Shown here in pieces: positions 32,276-45,000 of a stretch of DNA of 64,000 nucleotides; the stretch's first letter is position 1, and the number at the start of each line of letters is the position of its first letter. This DNA comes from Ichthyophis bannanicus (Eukaryota; Chordata; Amphibia; Gymnophiona; Ichthyophiidae). The stretch covers positions 154,665,532-154,729,531 of the forward strand of contig CM066041.1 in the NCBI GenBank assembly GCA_033557465.1, in the 5' to 3' direction. A program made the translations under genes and the position numbers. The notes below the pieces were generated by a model that saw nothing but the letters and a program-made list of their open reading frames with translations, had not been told where the DNA came from and made no database searches.

Positions 32276-34221
32276 ATTGTTTGATATCACTGCAGTGCTG
32301 AGGTGTTAATACCCTCTTTCCTTACCTCAGCTTCCACCCACTACACTGTTCAATCTTGCTATATAAACTGGCTTGCCAAGTAGGAGGTTGGATTAGACAA
32401 AATATTTTGGAAAGGAAAAAATAGAGATGTGATTTGGTCAATTTTTGGTTCTCTGTGAAAAAAGAATACAAAGAAATTTCAAGGAGCTTTGATTAGTTAT
32501 GTAGTATTAAATCTTTGAGGTTATTTTATGAATGGGAACCTACTATACTTCACACCTCATAGATACTTAAACACATTCTCTGGCCTGAAGGAACAAGATC
32601 AACTTCTCCACAATCAATAACAGGTGAGCAAGCAAGCAGGACCACACATAGGGAATCAGAACAGAGGTGTTAAATTTCTCATAAAAGAGGTTAACTGCCT
32701 TTTTTACATGGAGAACATCTGAAGGGACATTGTTAGGTATTTTTCTCATTTCATTCAACAGGTACCATTTATCAAAGAAGGAGCAAAATGTCTTCCAGCA
32801 CAGACAGACTAGCCTACTGATGAGGGCTTTCAACTAGGACTGAATATAGATGGATGAACAAAGCCCTCGAATAAGTAAAAGCCTTCAGTTAAGGAACATT
32901 AAACACTTGTATAGAAATAGACTGAAAGGGCAATGACTGGAAAACTGCCCTGTGACAGAAGTTCAAACAAAGAGCCCCCAAGCAAAATATTGAAGAAAGC
33001 CTCTAGAGCTGGGGAATCCACCTTAGAAGACAGATCTAAGAGCGGCTGATAGGGGGTCCCCTAGTTCTCTGAGCCTCCCTGCACTGCAGGGACTACTTGG
33101 CTAGAATTTATTCCACTGCTAATGCCCCTAGTATGTGAAATAAAGTTCTGGATCTAGTATCAGTAGTGAAAGAGGATAACTTGGATTTAGTGGTGGTCAC
33201 AGAGTCCTTGTTCATGGAGAACTATGACTGGGATACAGTTATACCACACGTTAACTCGGTGTGAGTTTATGAAATTACCATCTTACTATATAGAACCCAC
33301 AATGGTGCATTCTACACATAAAATTATGCATATATATATAGCCCAAATTTTAAAAAAAATCAAACCAACCCCATCAGGTTTTTTGAATATTGGGCCTAAT
33401 GTTCCTACTTTGTCCATCATTAAATTTTATGGCTGGATGTCTTGAGACACCCTGAATTTTGTGTGCTAATTTGGAAGGGTATGAATTCTTTTTCATGTGT
33501 AATTGTTGCTTTGTTGTCTTATTTAGTAATGCATCTTCTGTACTGTAGTAATAATTCTAAAATGCAATAAAAATATGAACAAGTTGTAGTCATTTAAAGG
33601 AGGCCAATGAGAAACATGGAGATTGGAGAAGAAAAAGTCTCAGTAGTTTAACTATAAGATTGTTTGTATGGATGTCTGGAAACCAGATGGAAATCAAGTC
33701 CAAAGTCCTGATGCCCAAGGAGAGAGAGAACAAAGAAGCAGCTGACCCCGAGGAGCTGAGATCACTGGTATGAGGCAATATGTATTTAAAGATTGCTTGA
33801 GCAATTCCTAATATGCAGCAGCTCTCATCAGAAACTGGCTGAAGAAAAGAGAAGAGCGGATGAGCAGCTGTGCTAAGAATGCAAACAGTGACATTTGGCT
33901 AAGGAAGAGCACCAATGGGGAGAAGAGGCTGAGAGATGTGAAAGGGATGTCGGAAGATGAGCAGTTTGTGCAGATTCTCCATGTCTAAAAGGCAGAAACG
34001 GCTTCATTTTCTGACTCACCGGTCTTTAGAAATCTTGGGTTCACAAAGCTGATGGTAACCGTTCACACAGTGTTTATGTTGATGTTTATTAAAATCTTAC
34101 TCTACCACCTTCCCCTGATATAGTACCAAAATGGTTTACAATTAGAAATGAGAGAAAAAAAAGGAACATCAAATATTTAAAAGCAAAGGATAGGGCAGCT
34201 AGAAAAGAAGTAAGTGAAAGA
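32276..34221. other. No gene; minor LINE scraps
   Basis: 33130-33215 reads EDNLDLVVVTESL, like a CR1 endonuclease start, and 33400-33580 looks like a LINE 3' end with AATAAAAATATGAAC. The rest shows nothing I recognise. Confidence 0.4.
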
Positions 34222-34659
34222 TACAGTGGTGTGCAAAAGTCTGGAATCACTTGTAAATTTGACGTTTATTCAACTTCGTGACCTTATATCTTAATTTCTT
34301 TTTCCTCCCTGTGGCCTTTTCTGTGTATTTCATGATATTTGGCTATTAGGGCCAACTTTTAGTATTGGTTTAGCCCTTATTTTCTGAGTTTGTTCCCCAT
34401 AGTTGTCCTTTTGATAGATTTTCTGTGAAAATTGCATAATGTACATCATTGGCCAATGATATATTATTGTAAGTATGCTTTAAAATATTATGGACACATG
34501 CCAGGTTTCCTTCAAATTAATGTTTGTGGCCTTGAAAAAGGCCGTTTTTATGTGTCAGTGATGGATCAGTATTTGATGAGCCAACCTTTGTTCTTGATCA
34601 CCTGACTGTACCTTGTCGGCATTGAATGGACCAGTCTGACAAGGTGATCGTTGGTGACA

Positions 34660-35398
34660 ACGCGGTTTCAAGCTGCAATGAGTGACTCGATCAGCTCATG
34701 CTTTGATGTCAGATGCCTCTTGGATATTTCCAAGGCCACCTTATGCCACAGGTTCTCGTTTGGATTCAGATCTGGAGACTGGGCAGGCCAGTCCATTGAC
34801 TTGATGTTGTTCCGCTGCTTCCAGCTGATCAACTGTCTGGAGCGATGGCAGGGTGCATTGTCATCTTGGAACAGGATAGGCCAGGAAACAGCTGGTGTGC
34901 TGATGGCACCATGCACTTTTGCAGTATGGTGATGTACTTGGTCCTGTTGACCATTCCATCGATGATGTGAAGACTTCCAACGCCACTGGCAGCTATGCAG
35001 CCCCAGACCTTCAAAGATGCTTCACAGTGGGGTTGAGACACTCAGGCTTGAATTCCTCTCCAGGAAATCTCCTCACATAGGTGTGGGCCTGGTTACCAAA
35101 GAGGCAGAAGGTGCTTTCATCGCTGAATAGCACCTTTTCCCACATTTTAGTCGACCAGGTTGAGTGCTTTCTTGCCCACACGATCCAGTTGCGCCTTTGT
35201 ATGTCAGTCATCAGTGGCTTATTCCGTGCTTTGCAGCCCCGGAGACCAAACTGCAGGCACCAGTGATGAACTGTTGATGAGGTGACACTGACCTCACTCT
35301 TGTCTGACCACTCTCGAAGTAGCTGAGGAGAGGTCAACTTGCGATTAGTCAGTGAAATGCGTTGTAGTGCATGGTCCTGGTGTGATGTTGATGCACGT
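34660..35398 (-). pseudogene. Tc1 transposase, central and C-terminal part
   Basis: Reads TSHQDHALQR, TNRKLTSPQLLREW (second HTH), KVLFSDESTFCLFGNQ (first catalytic Asp in SDES), VWGCIAASGVGSL, LFQDDNAPCHRS (second Asp) and AQSPDLNPNENLWHKV (Glu of the DDE triad). All three catalytic residues survive, but the frame is broken twice between about 35040 and 34916 and the N-terminal half is cut off. Confidence 0.9.
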
Positions 35399-36768
35399 TG
35401 TCAACAGTTGCCTCCCTGGATCCTAGGGCTAGGAGAGAGGGTTCAGCTGATGACTATCCTAAGCCAGGAAGTGGGGGTAGTGCAGGCATAGTAGTACACT
35501 GGCCCTCTGGGTAATGGAGTCCCAAACACCTCACAGGCAAAGGAATTGAGGTAACAGAGTGGTAAGGTCAAAATAAGGTTTTATTTCCCCGTCCCGGGGT
35601 TTTGGTAAACACGAATGAACTCAGGACAAAACCATACATCTGGTATAAAGAAATAGTAACTCAGGAACTGCAGAAAAATGACATATTTTTCTTCCAGCTT
35701 TTAAATACACAGTCCTTTACATAGGAAACAATAAAGGCTTCTTTTTCAATGGCAGTAATGCTCACTTTGCTTTCTCCAGCTATACCATTAGCTTCAAACA
35801 TTCAATTCAGCAAAGTGTTTCCCTATTATCTGCAATGGTTAACGTACAATCCATTGGTACATCGTTTATGCCTTCATCTGTGTATTCAACCTGCATATCC
35901 TCCAGCCCATACCCCGCTGGATACAAGGGCACACATTCACACAGGGTTTTCAAAACATTCTCTTTAGCCTTAAGAGAATTCTGGAAAGCTTTAGTGTCCC
36001 AGAGAAAACTACTAGGCTTAGTTTTCTCCCTGTTCCTCTTATAGGAACTACCTTCTGGCTTCTGCCTGCAAGGCTTACTGAGCAGTGCTCTTTCACAATT
36101 AGGAAAGTTCAGAGGTTTGTACCTTTCTCTCTCGTGAGCTTCTGGACACACCCAAGCTGGCTCCCTGCGTGGCTTCTCCCTCCAGCTGCCTTCCTCCCAA
36201 GGCTTTAACTGAGAGAAGCTTTCCTGCAGACCGTGGGTTTTAACTCTCGGTACCTTTTCAGCTTGAGCTTTCTTTGTTCCTCTGTCTGTTCCAATGTTTT
36301 CTCCTGTTCTAGCTCTGCTGCAGGAATTCACAGCTGCTCCGTCAGAACTCCTCCCGGATCCTAATCCAGATCCTGAGCTTGCTCTCCAACTTGAACTTCC
36401 TCTCCAGCCTGAACTGGAATCAGCACCTGAACCAGAGCCTGAGCTTGAGCTTCCGCTTGAGCTACCGCTTGTGCCTCTGCTTGAGCTACTGCTTGCGCCT
36501 CTGCTTGAGCTAACTCTGCTTTCTAATGAGTGCTTTTTATCTTCCACAGTGCTTAGCTTCGCTCCTCCTCCACCCAGGTGAATCCTATTGCACTCAGGGC
36601 ACGGGGCTTGTTTGCAGCTTGGGCGGGGTTGCTGCACTCGTGGCTGGGTTTGTTTACATCTCCCTTGGCAACCTGTAGCCATGTGCATTGCCTGGCTGTC
36701 AGAATCTGACCTGTTTTCTTCAGTTTCCTCTGACTGCACAGCAAGGGACGGATCTTCCCCATCACAAC
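35399..36768 (-). mobile_element. Insert of unknown class with Ser/Gly-rich open frame
   Basis: It separates the two halves of the Tc1 gene. A minus-strand frame covers most of it. It holds a Cys/His cluster (CKQAPCPECNRIHLG, spaced C-x4-C-x2-C-x3-H like a zinc knuckle), a long Ser/Gly tract (36310-36530) and a Lys/Arg-rich C-terminal part. A gag-like role is possible but unproven. Edges are accurate to about 20 bp; I found no terminal repeats. Confidence 0.4.
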
Positions 36769-36952
36769 GTGGATGACCTGAATGAGGCTTGTCCGCCACA
36801 TAACCCGTTTCTTTTTTCTTCTGTACAATCTTAACAACAGCGCTCTGACTGCAGCCAACTTTCCTGGCTATCTGACAGTTTGAAAATCCTTCCTCGCTCA
36901 TAAAGGACACACTTACAGGCTCCTCCAAAGTCAGGGTCCAAGTCATCTTCAT
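36769..36952 (-). pseudogene. Tc1 transposase N-terminal HTH
   Basis: From ATG 36952: MKMTWTLTLEEPVSVSFM, then EGFSNCQIARKVGCSQSAVV and ETGYVADKPHSGHPR, the first helix-turn-helix and the linker of a Tc1 transposase. It runs in frame into the insert, which makes a false 424-codon chimera. Confidence 0.88.
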
Positions 36953-37339
36953 GGTCGATCCAGAAAGCGTATGAAATTCAAAAGTTCCGCGCATTTTTAT
37001 AGCTGCACTGTTGGCTAGATATCTACGTTGTGATTGGTTAGTGAAACCAGCCTCCTGATTGGTCAGAAATAACGTGTGCATATTGGATAATCTCGATCCA
37101 GTTTTGGCGCGGGATCCACAAAAATTGCAGTAGCTATCTCCCAGTGTCTGTAAAGTATTTAAATTGGAAGCAAGGAATGCAAGTCAACTCTAATAGCCAA
37201 ATTATCCCTTTTAACGTGGTAGAAAGATGAATATGCTGGGCTAACGCAAAATTTAAAAAAAAGTTAGAAAGTACGAAAAACGCAAAACTTACAAGTGATT
37301 CCAGACTTTTGCACACCATTGTAGATAAAAAGGGTAAAA

Positions 37340-38095
37340 AGACTGCACCGCAGTAACTAGTAATTCAAACAGCAACCCAGACAAACTCTATTGGCAAAAG
37401 TGGCCTTGAAGAAATAGGTTTTAAGTGCCAATTTAAATATCTTAAAAGAAGATTCAGAATGAATATACAGGGTGGCCCAAAAAAAGTGAGAACATCTCGT
37501 AGCATATAAGTTAATTAAAAATTCAAAAAGACAGATGTAAACGATTGACACAAAAAAAAAAGATGGCGACCGGAAATTGTTGAAATAAAGACGTTATATA
37601 GCTAAAAAAGGTAAATAAATAAACTATTTAAGCTTTTAATTTACGAGATGTTCTCACTTTTTTTGGGCCACCCTTTATACTGGAAGAGAGTTCCAGAGAG
37701 ATGGCGCCAGTAAATAAAATGCAGAGCGATGAGATGTTTCCAATCTGGTTGAGAAACCCGGAGGTATTATTGATAGATTATAATTCTGGGAGTGAAGAGT
37801 CCGAGTAAGACAATATGGTATAAGCAGTGTAGTCAAACTGGAAGACCTATATGATAGACCTTGTGTGCAAGCATGAGGATTTTAAAGTGAAAGCGATAAG
37901 AGAGAGGCAACCAGTGATTCTGATAGAAAAGAGAAGTAATGTGGTCATATTTAGAAGAGTCGGTAAGCAATCAAATAGATGTACTCTGAACTAAATGCAA
38001 TTTATTGAGGTCAGATGCACTGAGCCCACAGTAGATTGAGTTACAATAATCATAACATGAATCTACAAGAGTGTGGACCAGAGTATGTAAAGCCC
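37340..38095 (-). repeat. L2-like LINE C-terminus and 3' part (minus), with MITE
   Basis: Near 37360 the minus strand reads ALKTYFFKATFANRV, as in other LINE tails here. Plus-strand text such as GAGTTACAATAATCATAACA and AACCAGTGATTCTGATAG parallels 40780-41000 and 50950-51180. Confidence 0.55.
37468..37675. repeat. Mariner-like MITE, 208 bp
   Basis: CAGGGTGGCCCAAAAAAAGT and its near-perfect inverse form arms of about 38 bp. TA lies at both ends (37466-37467 and 37676-37677). It sits inside the LINE at 37340-38095. Confidence 0.85.
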
Positions 38096-38109
38096 GTGTA
38101 GACAGATAT

Positions 38110-39240
38110 GGCTGAACAGTTCAAATTGGTAGAGGGGTGGTACTCTGTGTTAAAGAAGGCATGGAGTCAAACAGAACACAGGTTCTGCAGGAAACAGAAT
38201 GCATCGTGGAATCTTTTATGGATGGAAATTCCATATGTGCAGTGAAAGAGAAGAGCGGTGGGGATATATTAACATCTGCCTTGCCAGAATGAATAGTCTG
38301 ATCATGACATATTAGCAGAAATTAGAGAGGTCAACAAATTTGGCAACACAATAATAGGTGATTTCAGTTTCCCCAATATTGTCTGCAAAACTGTCACATC
38401 AGGACATACTAGGGAGGTAAATTTCCTAGACAAAATAAATGACTGCTTTCGTGGAGCAGCAGATCCAGGAACCAACAAGAGGAGGATCGATTTTAGGCTT
38501 GATCCTTTCAGGAACACAGGATTTGGTGCAAGATATAATGGTTTTAGGCTACTTTGCAACAGTGATCATAACATGATCAAATATGACTTATTAACTGGAG
38601 TGTGGATACTAAGGAAATCCATAGTACTATCATTTAATTTTCAAAAGGAAGACTATAATAAAATGAGAAAAACAGTAGAAAAAAATCCCCAAAAGCTAAA
38701 ACTAGCAGCTGCAAAGGTTTAGGGCCCGATATTCAAAGGCATTTATAAACCTGCACATCATGTAAATGCTGCTAAGTGGGATATCTGGCAGCGCTGAACA
38801 TCCACAGATACCACCACTGTCCGCCCCAATGCTAACCGGTTAGCAACAGGGAGTTCCATGGACGGATCCTGGGGATAACTGGTTAGCGGCGATACTCAGC
38901 TGCTGCCTGGTTATCCCTTAGTGTCAAAAGTTAGCTACATTAAAAGCGTCCCTAACTGTCACCGCTGAAGCTAAATGGGTGCAGCTGAATATCTTCGCTG
39001 TCCAGTTAGTTTTTTGTTTCAGCGGCCGACACAGATTTTCAGTGCTGGTGGCCGGATATGGCCCCGACATTGAATATCCAGGTTTAGAGTTCAGTGATGA
39101 CAGCTAGCCACTGCAATCATACCAGCCGCCACCATTGATTATTGAGCCCTTAGTTTTTAAAGAAGACTTGCACACTGTTCAAAAACACTACAGGATAGTC
39201 TAGAGATTTTCAAATAATCACACACATTCCAAAAAAAAAA
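38110..39240 (+). pseudogene. CR1 ORF2 endonuclease fragment, MITE-interrupted
   Basis: Plus-strand frames give KFGNTIIGDFSFPNI (GDFN-like catalytic Asp), VNFLDKINDCF, RRIDFRLDP and NSDHNMIKYDLL (Asp-His pair), the C-terminal half of a CR1 endonuclease. A 428-bp MITE (38722-39149) then intervenes, and the reading resumes as KEDLHTVQKHYRIV, a CR1 linker segment, followed by a short poly-A-like tract. Confidence 0.8.
38722..39149. repeat. GATATTC-family MITE, copy 4, TTA-flanked
   Basis: GGGCCCGATATTCAAAGG at the left and TTGATTATTGAGCCC at the right form the terminal repeats. TTA precedes and follows (38719-38721, 39150-39152). A 3-bp TTA duplication and GGG ends suggest a Harbinger-like MITE. 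Confidence 0.75.
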
Positions 39241-39639
39241 ATCTCCGCAATCTTCCAAATACCAACATCTTCACAAGTACCGAGTTTACCTTCAGCTGCA
39301 AAAATAGAGGAAAAATGTAGAAGAAGGAGACCTCTCAATTGTCTCTTATTGTAGAGATGAGTTACGACCAGCCACATAACATCACTAACCCCTAAAAAAC
39401 GCCTTTCAACTTTACATGTAATAGAATAATATTATTTTTTAATTTATTTTGCATAAGTTTCTGTTTCCTGATAGGCTAAGGACTGTTACAAATGCACATG
39501 AAATGAAAGAAAAATGAAGAGGATGTTTAATATGAATAAAACCTTTTAAAGGCCTTAATATTTGTGTAAGTGTCCCTACTCCTTTAGACATTTTGAACAT
39601 CTAAATATCTCACCAACACAAGGACACAGACAACAGTCC

Positions 39640-40310
39640 ATCAACAAGATGTGGGCTATCCAATCTTTTTCAGTCTTATTTTCTCCCAGTTGGTGAAAAG
39701 TCGTGTGTGTACACTTGGTGCAAAGAGCTCCTTGCTCTCAGGGAACGACTCCGATCTCTGGAGGCTACAGTAGCAGACTTAGAGGAGATGAGACAAGATA
39801 GAAATGTATATAGAGGAGACCTAAAGGAACATGGTGAAGAAGTCCCTCTTCCAGTCTGGCAGCCTCTCTGCTGCCTTGGAGAGGTCACGTGAACGGAAAG
39901 CATCACCTTGGTATGGCAGGAAGTGATCCTGTATCTAGGATCTGTCCTCCAGGTAATGTAATAGCCTCTCGCACCAACAGTGTGTCACCAGGGTTATGTG
40001 CCCATGAGGGAAGGGTTAGGATGGCCATTATTGCTGGTGATTTGATCATTAGGCATGTAGATAGCTGGTTGCATGGTGGAAATGAGGAAGCCTGGTAACT
40101 TCCCTCCTGGTGTGCAGGCTGAGAACCTCATGCAACACCTAGATATGGTTTTTGACAGTGCTGGGGAAAAGCCTGATGTCTTGGTACATGTTGGTACCAA
40201 TGACATAGGAAAATGTGGAAGGGACGTTCTGGAACCCAAATTTAGGCTTTTAGGTAGAAAATTGAAATCCAAAACTTCTAGGGTAGTCTTTTTAGAAATG
40301 CTATTACTAA
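39640..40310 (+). pseudogene. CR1 ORF1 with SGNH esterase-like domain
   Basis: First a Cys/Leu-rich segment (CTWCKELLALRERLRSLE, a zinc plus coiled-coil head typical of CR1 ORF1). Then AIIAGDLIIRHVD (SGNH block I degraded: GDS replaced by GDL) and LVHVGTNDIGKCGRDVL, with the GTNDI block typical of CR1 ORF1 esterases. Frame breaks near 39890 and 40070. The domain may help the RNP at membranes or lipids in intact elements. Confidence 0.82.
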
Positions 40311-41240
40311 TACTACTAATCATTTGCATAGTGCTACAATGTGTATGTAGCACTGTGCAAAAACATGTAAGAGACAGTCCCTGCTCATCAGAGCTTACAA
40401 TCTAGTCAAGACAGATAACACAACAACTGGAGACTAGAATATGTCTAGGGGAATGGTAAGGAAACACATACAGTAGTTAGAAAGCAGAACACTAAGCCAA
40501 TCAGGCTCAGGATTCAAAAGCAGCCATGAAGAGGTGAGTTTTTAACCCGGATTTGAAAAGGGCCAGAGATGAAGCCTGACGTACCAAATCAGGTAGTTTG
40601 CTCTAGTCATAAGCAAGGTGGAAAGATTGGTCTGGCGTTGGCAGTGGAGGAGAAGAGCACAAAGAGAAGCGATCTCAGAAGAGCAGAGTACTGGGGAATG
40701 GGTATAGGGAGAAATAAGAGAGGAAAAGTAGTGAGGAGCAGTAGAATGAATGCACTTATAGGTCAGTAGGAGAGGTTTGAACAGGATACAGAAATGGAAA
40801 CGGAGCCAATGAAGCGACTCAAGAAGAGGGGTTACATGAGTATAGCGAGACTGGCGAAAGATTAGCCACGCACTTGAATTTTGAAGATATTGAAGGGAGA
40901 GAGATGATTCAGAGGGAGACCAGCAAAGAGGAGGTTGCAATAGTCTAGACGGGAGGTGACTAGAGTGGATAAGGGTCTTAGTAGTGTGTTCAGAAAAGAA
41001 TGGGCGAATTTTGCTGATGTAGAGAAAGAAACAACAGGATTTAGCTATCAGTTTGATGTGGGTGGAGAAAGAGAGGGAGGAGTCAAGGATGACCTCAAGG
41101 TTGCGAGACAAGGAAACAGGGAGGAGTAAAGTGTTATCCACAGAAATATAGAAGGGAGGAAGAGGGGAGGTGGGTTTAGGGGTAAAGATAAGAAGCTTGG
41201 TTTGGGTCATATTCAATTTCAAATGGTGGTGAGACATCAA
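40311..41240 (-). pseudogene. L2 LINE RT C-terminus and 3' tail inside the CR1
   Basis: A 232-codon minus-strand frame gives LKLNMTQTKLLIFTPKPTSP, ISVDNTLLLPVSLSRNLEVI, STHIKLIAKSCCFFLYISKI, YTHVTPLLESLHWL and APHYFSSLISPY. This is the thumb and tail of L2 ORF2 (the YADD palm is absent). On the plus strand the 3' UTR shows GAGACAGTCCCTGCTCATCA and ends in an (ACT)n-like tract at 40305-40320. It sits between the CR1 ORF1 and ORF2 parts. Confidence 0.88.
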
Positions 41241-41489
41241 GACATTTCTGTTCTGTGTTCACAGATGAAAGGCTGGGAATGGGACCTCGGAAAATACACA
41301 CAAATAGGAACAGGTTGATCTTTAACAATTTTCAGAAGATTGTATTCATGAGGAGCTAGGTAAACTAAAGATAGATGACAAAGTGATGTGGCCAGATGGG
41401 ATACATCCGAGAGTACTGAAGGAACTCAGGAAGATTTTGGCAGCTCCGCTGTCTGATCTTGTCAATGCTTCTTTAGAGTCAGGAGTGGT

Positions 41490-41497
41490 CTCAGAGG
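41490..41497. repeat. hAT target duplication, left
   Basis: CTCAGAGG, identical to 45346-45353. Confidence 0.93.
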
Positions 41498-42499
41498 CAG
41501 GGGCGGCCCAAGGGGGGTGCGGGGCCTCATTTGCATAGGGAGCCTCATTTGCATAAATACTTGCATAATGTTAACATGCATTTTTAGTAAACATGCTTCT
41601 TAATGAGTGTCTGGATAAAGAAAAACTAAAAGATTTCTACGTTACTATATTCCAGTGCCAACCGCCAGGCCCATTAGGAAGTACTATAAACACTGACCTT
41701 TTAGAACTCATAGCAAATCCACCATATCATAACAGCTCTGCCAGGACTCACAAAGCACCAAACCCTACCTATCAAAAGGCAACATTGCAAATATTTAACC
41801 AATACATCTCAGAGAATACCAATGCATCTCCTACTGGGGAAAGAGAACAAGTGACATGGTCAAATAGAAACTACATGAACAGAATACCTCAGCTTGGTTA
41901 AAATGCAGAATATAGACCGTCACCAAAGAACAAGGGATCACAATTTAGAAATAGGAAGACAATAATTAAACTGGGAACCCCAAAAGCCAAACTTGGGATG
42001 TACAACAACACTGGAGAAATAAAGCTATAAATTAATTTCCTCTTGTACTAAACAAAACACAAAAGATGTTAACAATGCACATTTCCCAGAGCTGATATAT
42101 TCCAGTTAATAAATTCAAAATAAAAAAGTATTTTTCTACCTTTTGTTGCTTGTGCATTTTCTTTTCAGTTGCAATTGCTCCAGTCACTTTCTTCTGGTTT
42201 CTTTGTGTCTTCTGCGAGCTATCCATTTTCCTTTCTTCTCTTTTAGATTTTTTTCCAAATTTTTTCTCTATATCTGCTTTAACATACTGATCTTTCCCCT
42301 TTTGCTCTTTCCTCCATTTCTTTCCTTATTGCTTTATCATCCACTCAAATTTCACCCTTCTATTCTCAATCTACACTTACTCTTCCAATACCCGGCCCTT
42401 CGTAGACTTTTCTTCCCTCCCACACAAAATATCTTTTCCCCTCTCCATTCTCATTTCCCATCCCTTTCTAGTCCTCCCCCAAAATCAGCTCCTTTATAG

Positions 42500-44975
42500 T
42501 TCGAGACCCACCCAGCATCTGCCCCCTTCTAGTCCCAGTCTCCCAAGCTTCCACATCAGCCCATTTCCAGTCCTAGCCTCCCATATGCTGTTTTCCAGTT
42601 CCATTCCAGCCCCCCATCAGCCCATTTCCACTCCAAGCTCCCCATCAGCCCACTTCCAGTCCTATTCCAGCCCCCATCAGCCCATTTCCAGTGTCCTATT
42701 CCAGCCCATCACCCATTTGCAGTCTACGTTCCCCCATCAGCCCATTTCTAGTCCTATCCTAGCTCCTCATCAGCCCATTTCCAGTCCTAGCCCCCCATAT
42801 GTTCATTTTCCAGTTCCATTCCAGTCCCTCATCAGCCCATTTCCTCCACGCTCCCCCATCAGCTAATTTCCAATCCTAGCCCCCTCGTCAGCCCACTTCG
42901 CCCTATTCCAGCCCCCATCAGCCCATTTCCAGTCCTAATCCAGCTCTTCATCAGCCCATTTCCAGTCCAAGTTCCCCCCCATCACAGCCCATTTCGTCCA
43001 TTCCCCCCCACCATCACAGCCCATTTGCAGTCCTATCCTCCCCACCATCACAGCCCAATTGTAGTCCGTTCCCCCCATCACAGCCCATTTCCAGTCTGTT
43101 CTCCCCCCCCACCACAGCCCATTTCCAGTCTGTTTCCCCCCATCCCAGCCCAATTTGTCTGTTCCCCCCCATCCCAGCCCATTTCCAGTCTGTTTCCCCC
43201 ATCCCAGACCATTTTCAGTCCGTCCGTCCCCAACATCACAGCCCATTTCCAGTCCTATCCCCGCCACGATCACAGACCATTTGCAGTCCTCCCCCCAACA
43301 CCGCCCCTTTGCAGTCCTATCCCCCCCATCACAGACCATTTGCAGTCCTCCCCCCATCACAGCCCATTTCCAGTCCGTTCTCCCCCCCCACATCACAGCC
43401 CATTTCCTGTCTGTTTCCCCCCCATCACAGCCCATTTCCATTCCGTTCCCCTCCCCCTTCACTGCCCATTTCCTGTCTGTTTCCCCCATCCCAGCCCATT
43501 TTCAGTCTCCCCCCCATCACAGCCCATTTGCAGTCCAAGTTTCCCCCCCCCCACCATCACAGCCCATTTCGTCCATTCCCCCCCACCATCACAGCCCATT
43601 TGCAGTCCTATCCTCCCCACCATCACAGCTCAATTGTAGTCCGTTCCCCCCATCACAGCCCATTTCCAGTCTGTTCTCCCCCCCCACCACAGCCCATTTC
43701 CAGTCTGTTTCCCCCCATCCCCGCCCAATTTGTCTGTTCCCCCCCATCCCAGCCCATTTCCAGTCTGTTTCCCCCATCCCAGACCATTTTCAGTCCGTCC
43801 GTCCGTCCCCACCATCACAGCCCATTTCCAGTCTGTTTCCCCCCATCCCAGCCCAATTTGTCTGTTCCCCCCCATCCCAGCCCATTTCCAGTCTGTTTTC
43901 CCCCATCCCAGACCATTTTCAGTCCGTCCGTCCCCACCATCACAGCCCATTCACAGTCCTATCCCCTCCACCATCACAGACCATTTGCAGTCCTCCCACC
44001 ATCAAAGCCCATTTGCAGTCCTATCCCCCCCATCACAGATCATTTGCAGTCATCCCCACATCACAGCCCATTTACAGTACTTTGTCCCCCCCCCACATCA
44101 CAGCCCATTTCCAGTCAGTTTCCCCCCCATCACAGCCCATTTCCAGTCCGTTCCCCTCCCCCATCACAGCCCATTTCCAGTCTGTTTCCCCCATCCCAGC
44201 CCATTTTCAGTCTCCCCCCATCACAGCCCATTTCCAGTCCGTTTCCCCCCCCATCACAGCCCATTTCGTCCATTCCCCCCCACCATCACAGACCATTTGC
44301 AGTCCTATCCTCCCCACCATCACAGCTCAATTGTAGTCCGTTCCCCCCATCACAGCCCATTTCCAGTCTGTTCTCCCCCCCCCACCACAGCCCATTTCCA
44401 GTCTGTTTCCCCCCATCCCAGCCCAATTTGTCTGTTCCCCCCCATCCCAGCCCATTTCCAGTCTGTTTCCCCCATCCCAGACCATTTTCAGTCCGTCCGT
44501 CCCCACCATCACAGCCCATTTCCAGTCCTATCCCCCCCACCATCACAGACCATTTGCAGTCCTCCCCCCATCACAGCCCATTTGCAGTCCTATCCCCCCA
44601 TCACAGACCATTTGCAGTCCTCCCCCCATCACAGCCCATTTCCAGTCCGTTCTCCCCCCCCCCACATCACAGCCCATTTCCAGTCTGTTTCCCCCCCATC
44701 ACAGCCCATTTCCAGTCTGTTTCCCCCATCCCAGCCCATTTTCAGTCTCCCCCCATCACAGCCCATTTCCAGTCCGTTTCCCCCCCCATCACAGCCCATT
44801 TCCAGTCCGTTCCCCTCCCCATCACAGCCTATTTCCAATCTGCTTCCCCCATCCCAGCCCATTTTCAGTCTCCCCCCCATCACAGCCCATTTCCAGTCCG
44901 TTTCCCCCCCTCATCACAGCCCATTTCCAGTCCGTTTCCCCCCCATCACAGCCCATCCAGTCCTAGTCGCCTGCC
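42500..44975. repeat. C-rich satellite with higher-order structure
   Basis: Dozens of units built on CATCACAGCCCATTTCCAGT with variable C runs, 20-35 bp each. A marker variant with CAATTGTAGTCCG recurs at 43057, 43631 and 44328, so blocks of about 574 and 697 bp were duplicated. Long frames exist on both strands (to 562 codons, Pro/Ser-rich or Trp/Gly-rich) because unit changes rarely create stops. I do not count them as genes. Confidence 0.95.
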
Positions 44976-45000
44976 CGAAGAGCCCCGCGCCATCTAAGGG

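Larger units (their letters stand above)
34224..37321 (-). mobile_element. Tc1-like transposon split by a later insert
   Basis: The ends CAGTGGTGTGCAAAAGTCTG and its inverse match over about 33 bp, with TA on both sides (34222-34223, 37322-37323). Its length of 3.1 kb minus an insert of about 1.37 kb gives about 1.7 kb, normal for Tc1. Confidence 0.93.

Noticed and set aside
35807..37081. 424-codon frame as one host gene with an HTH domain
   Set aside because: The N-terminal part is a Tc1 transposase inside clear terminal repeats; the rest is an insert read in frame by chance.
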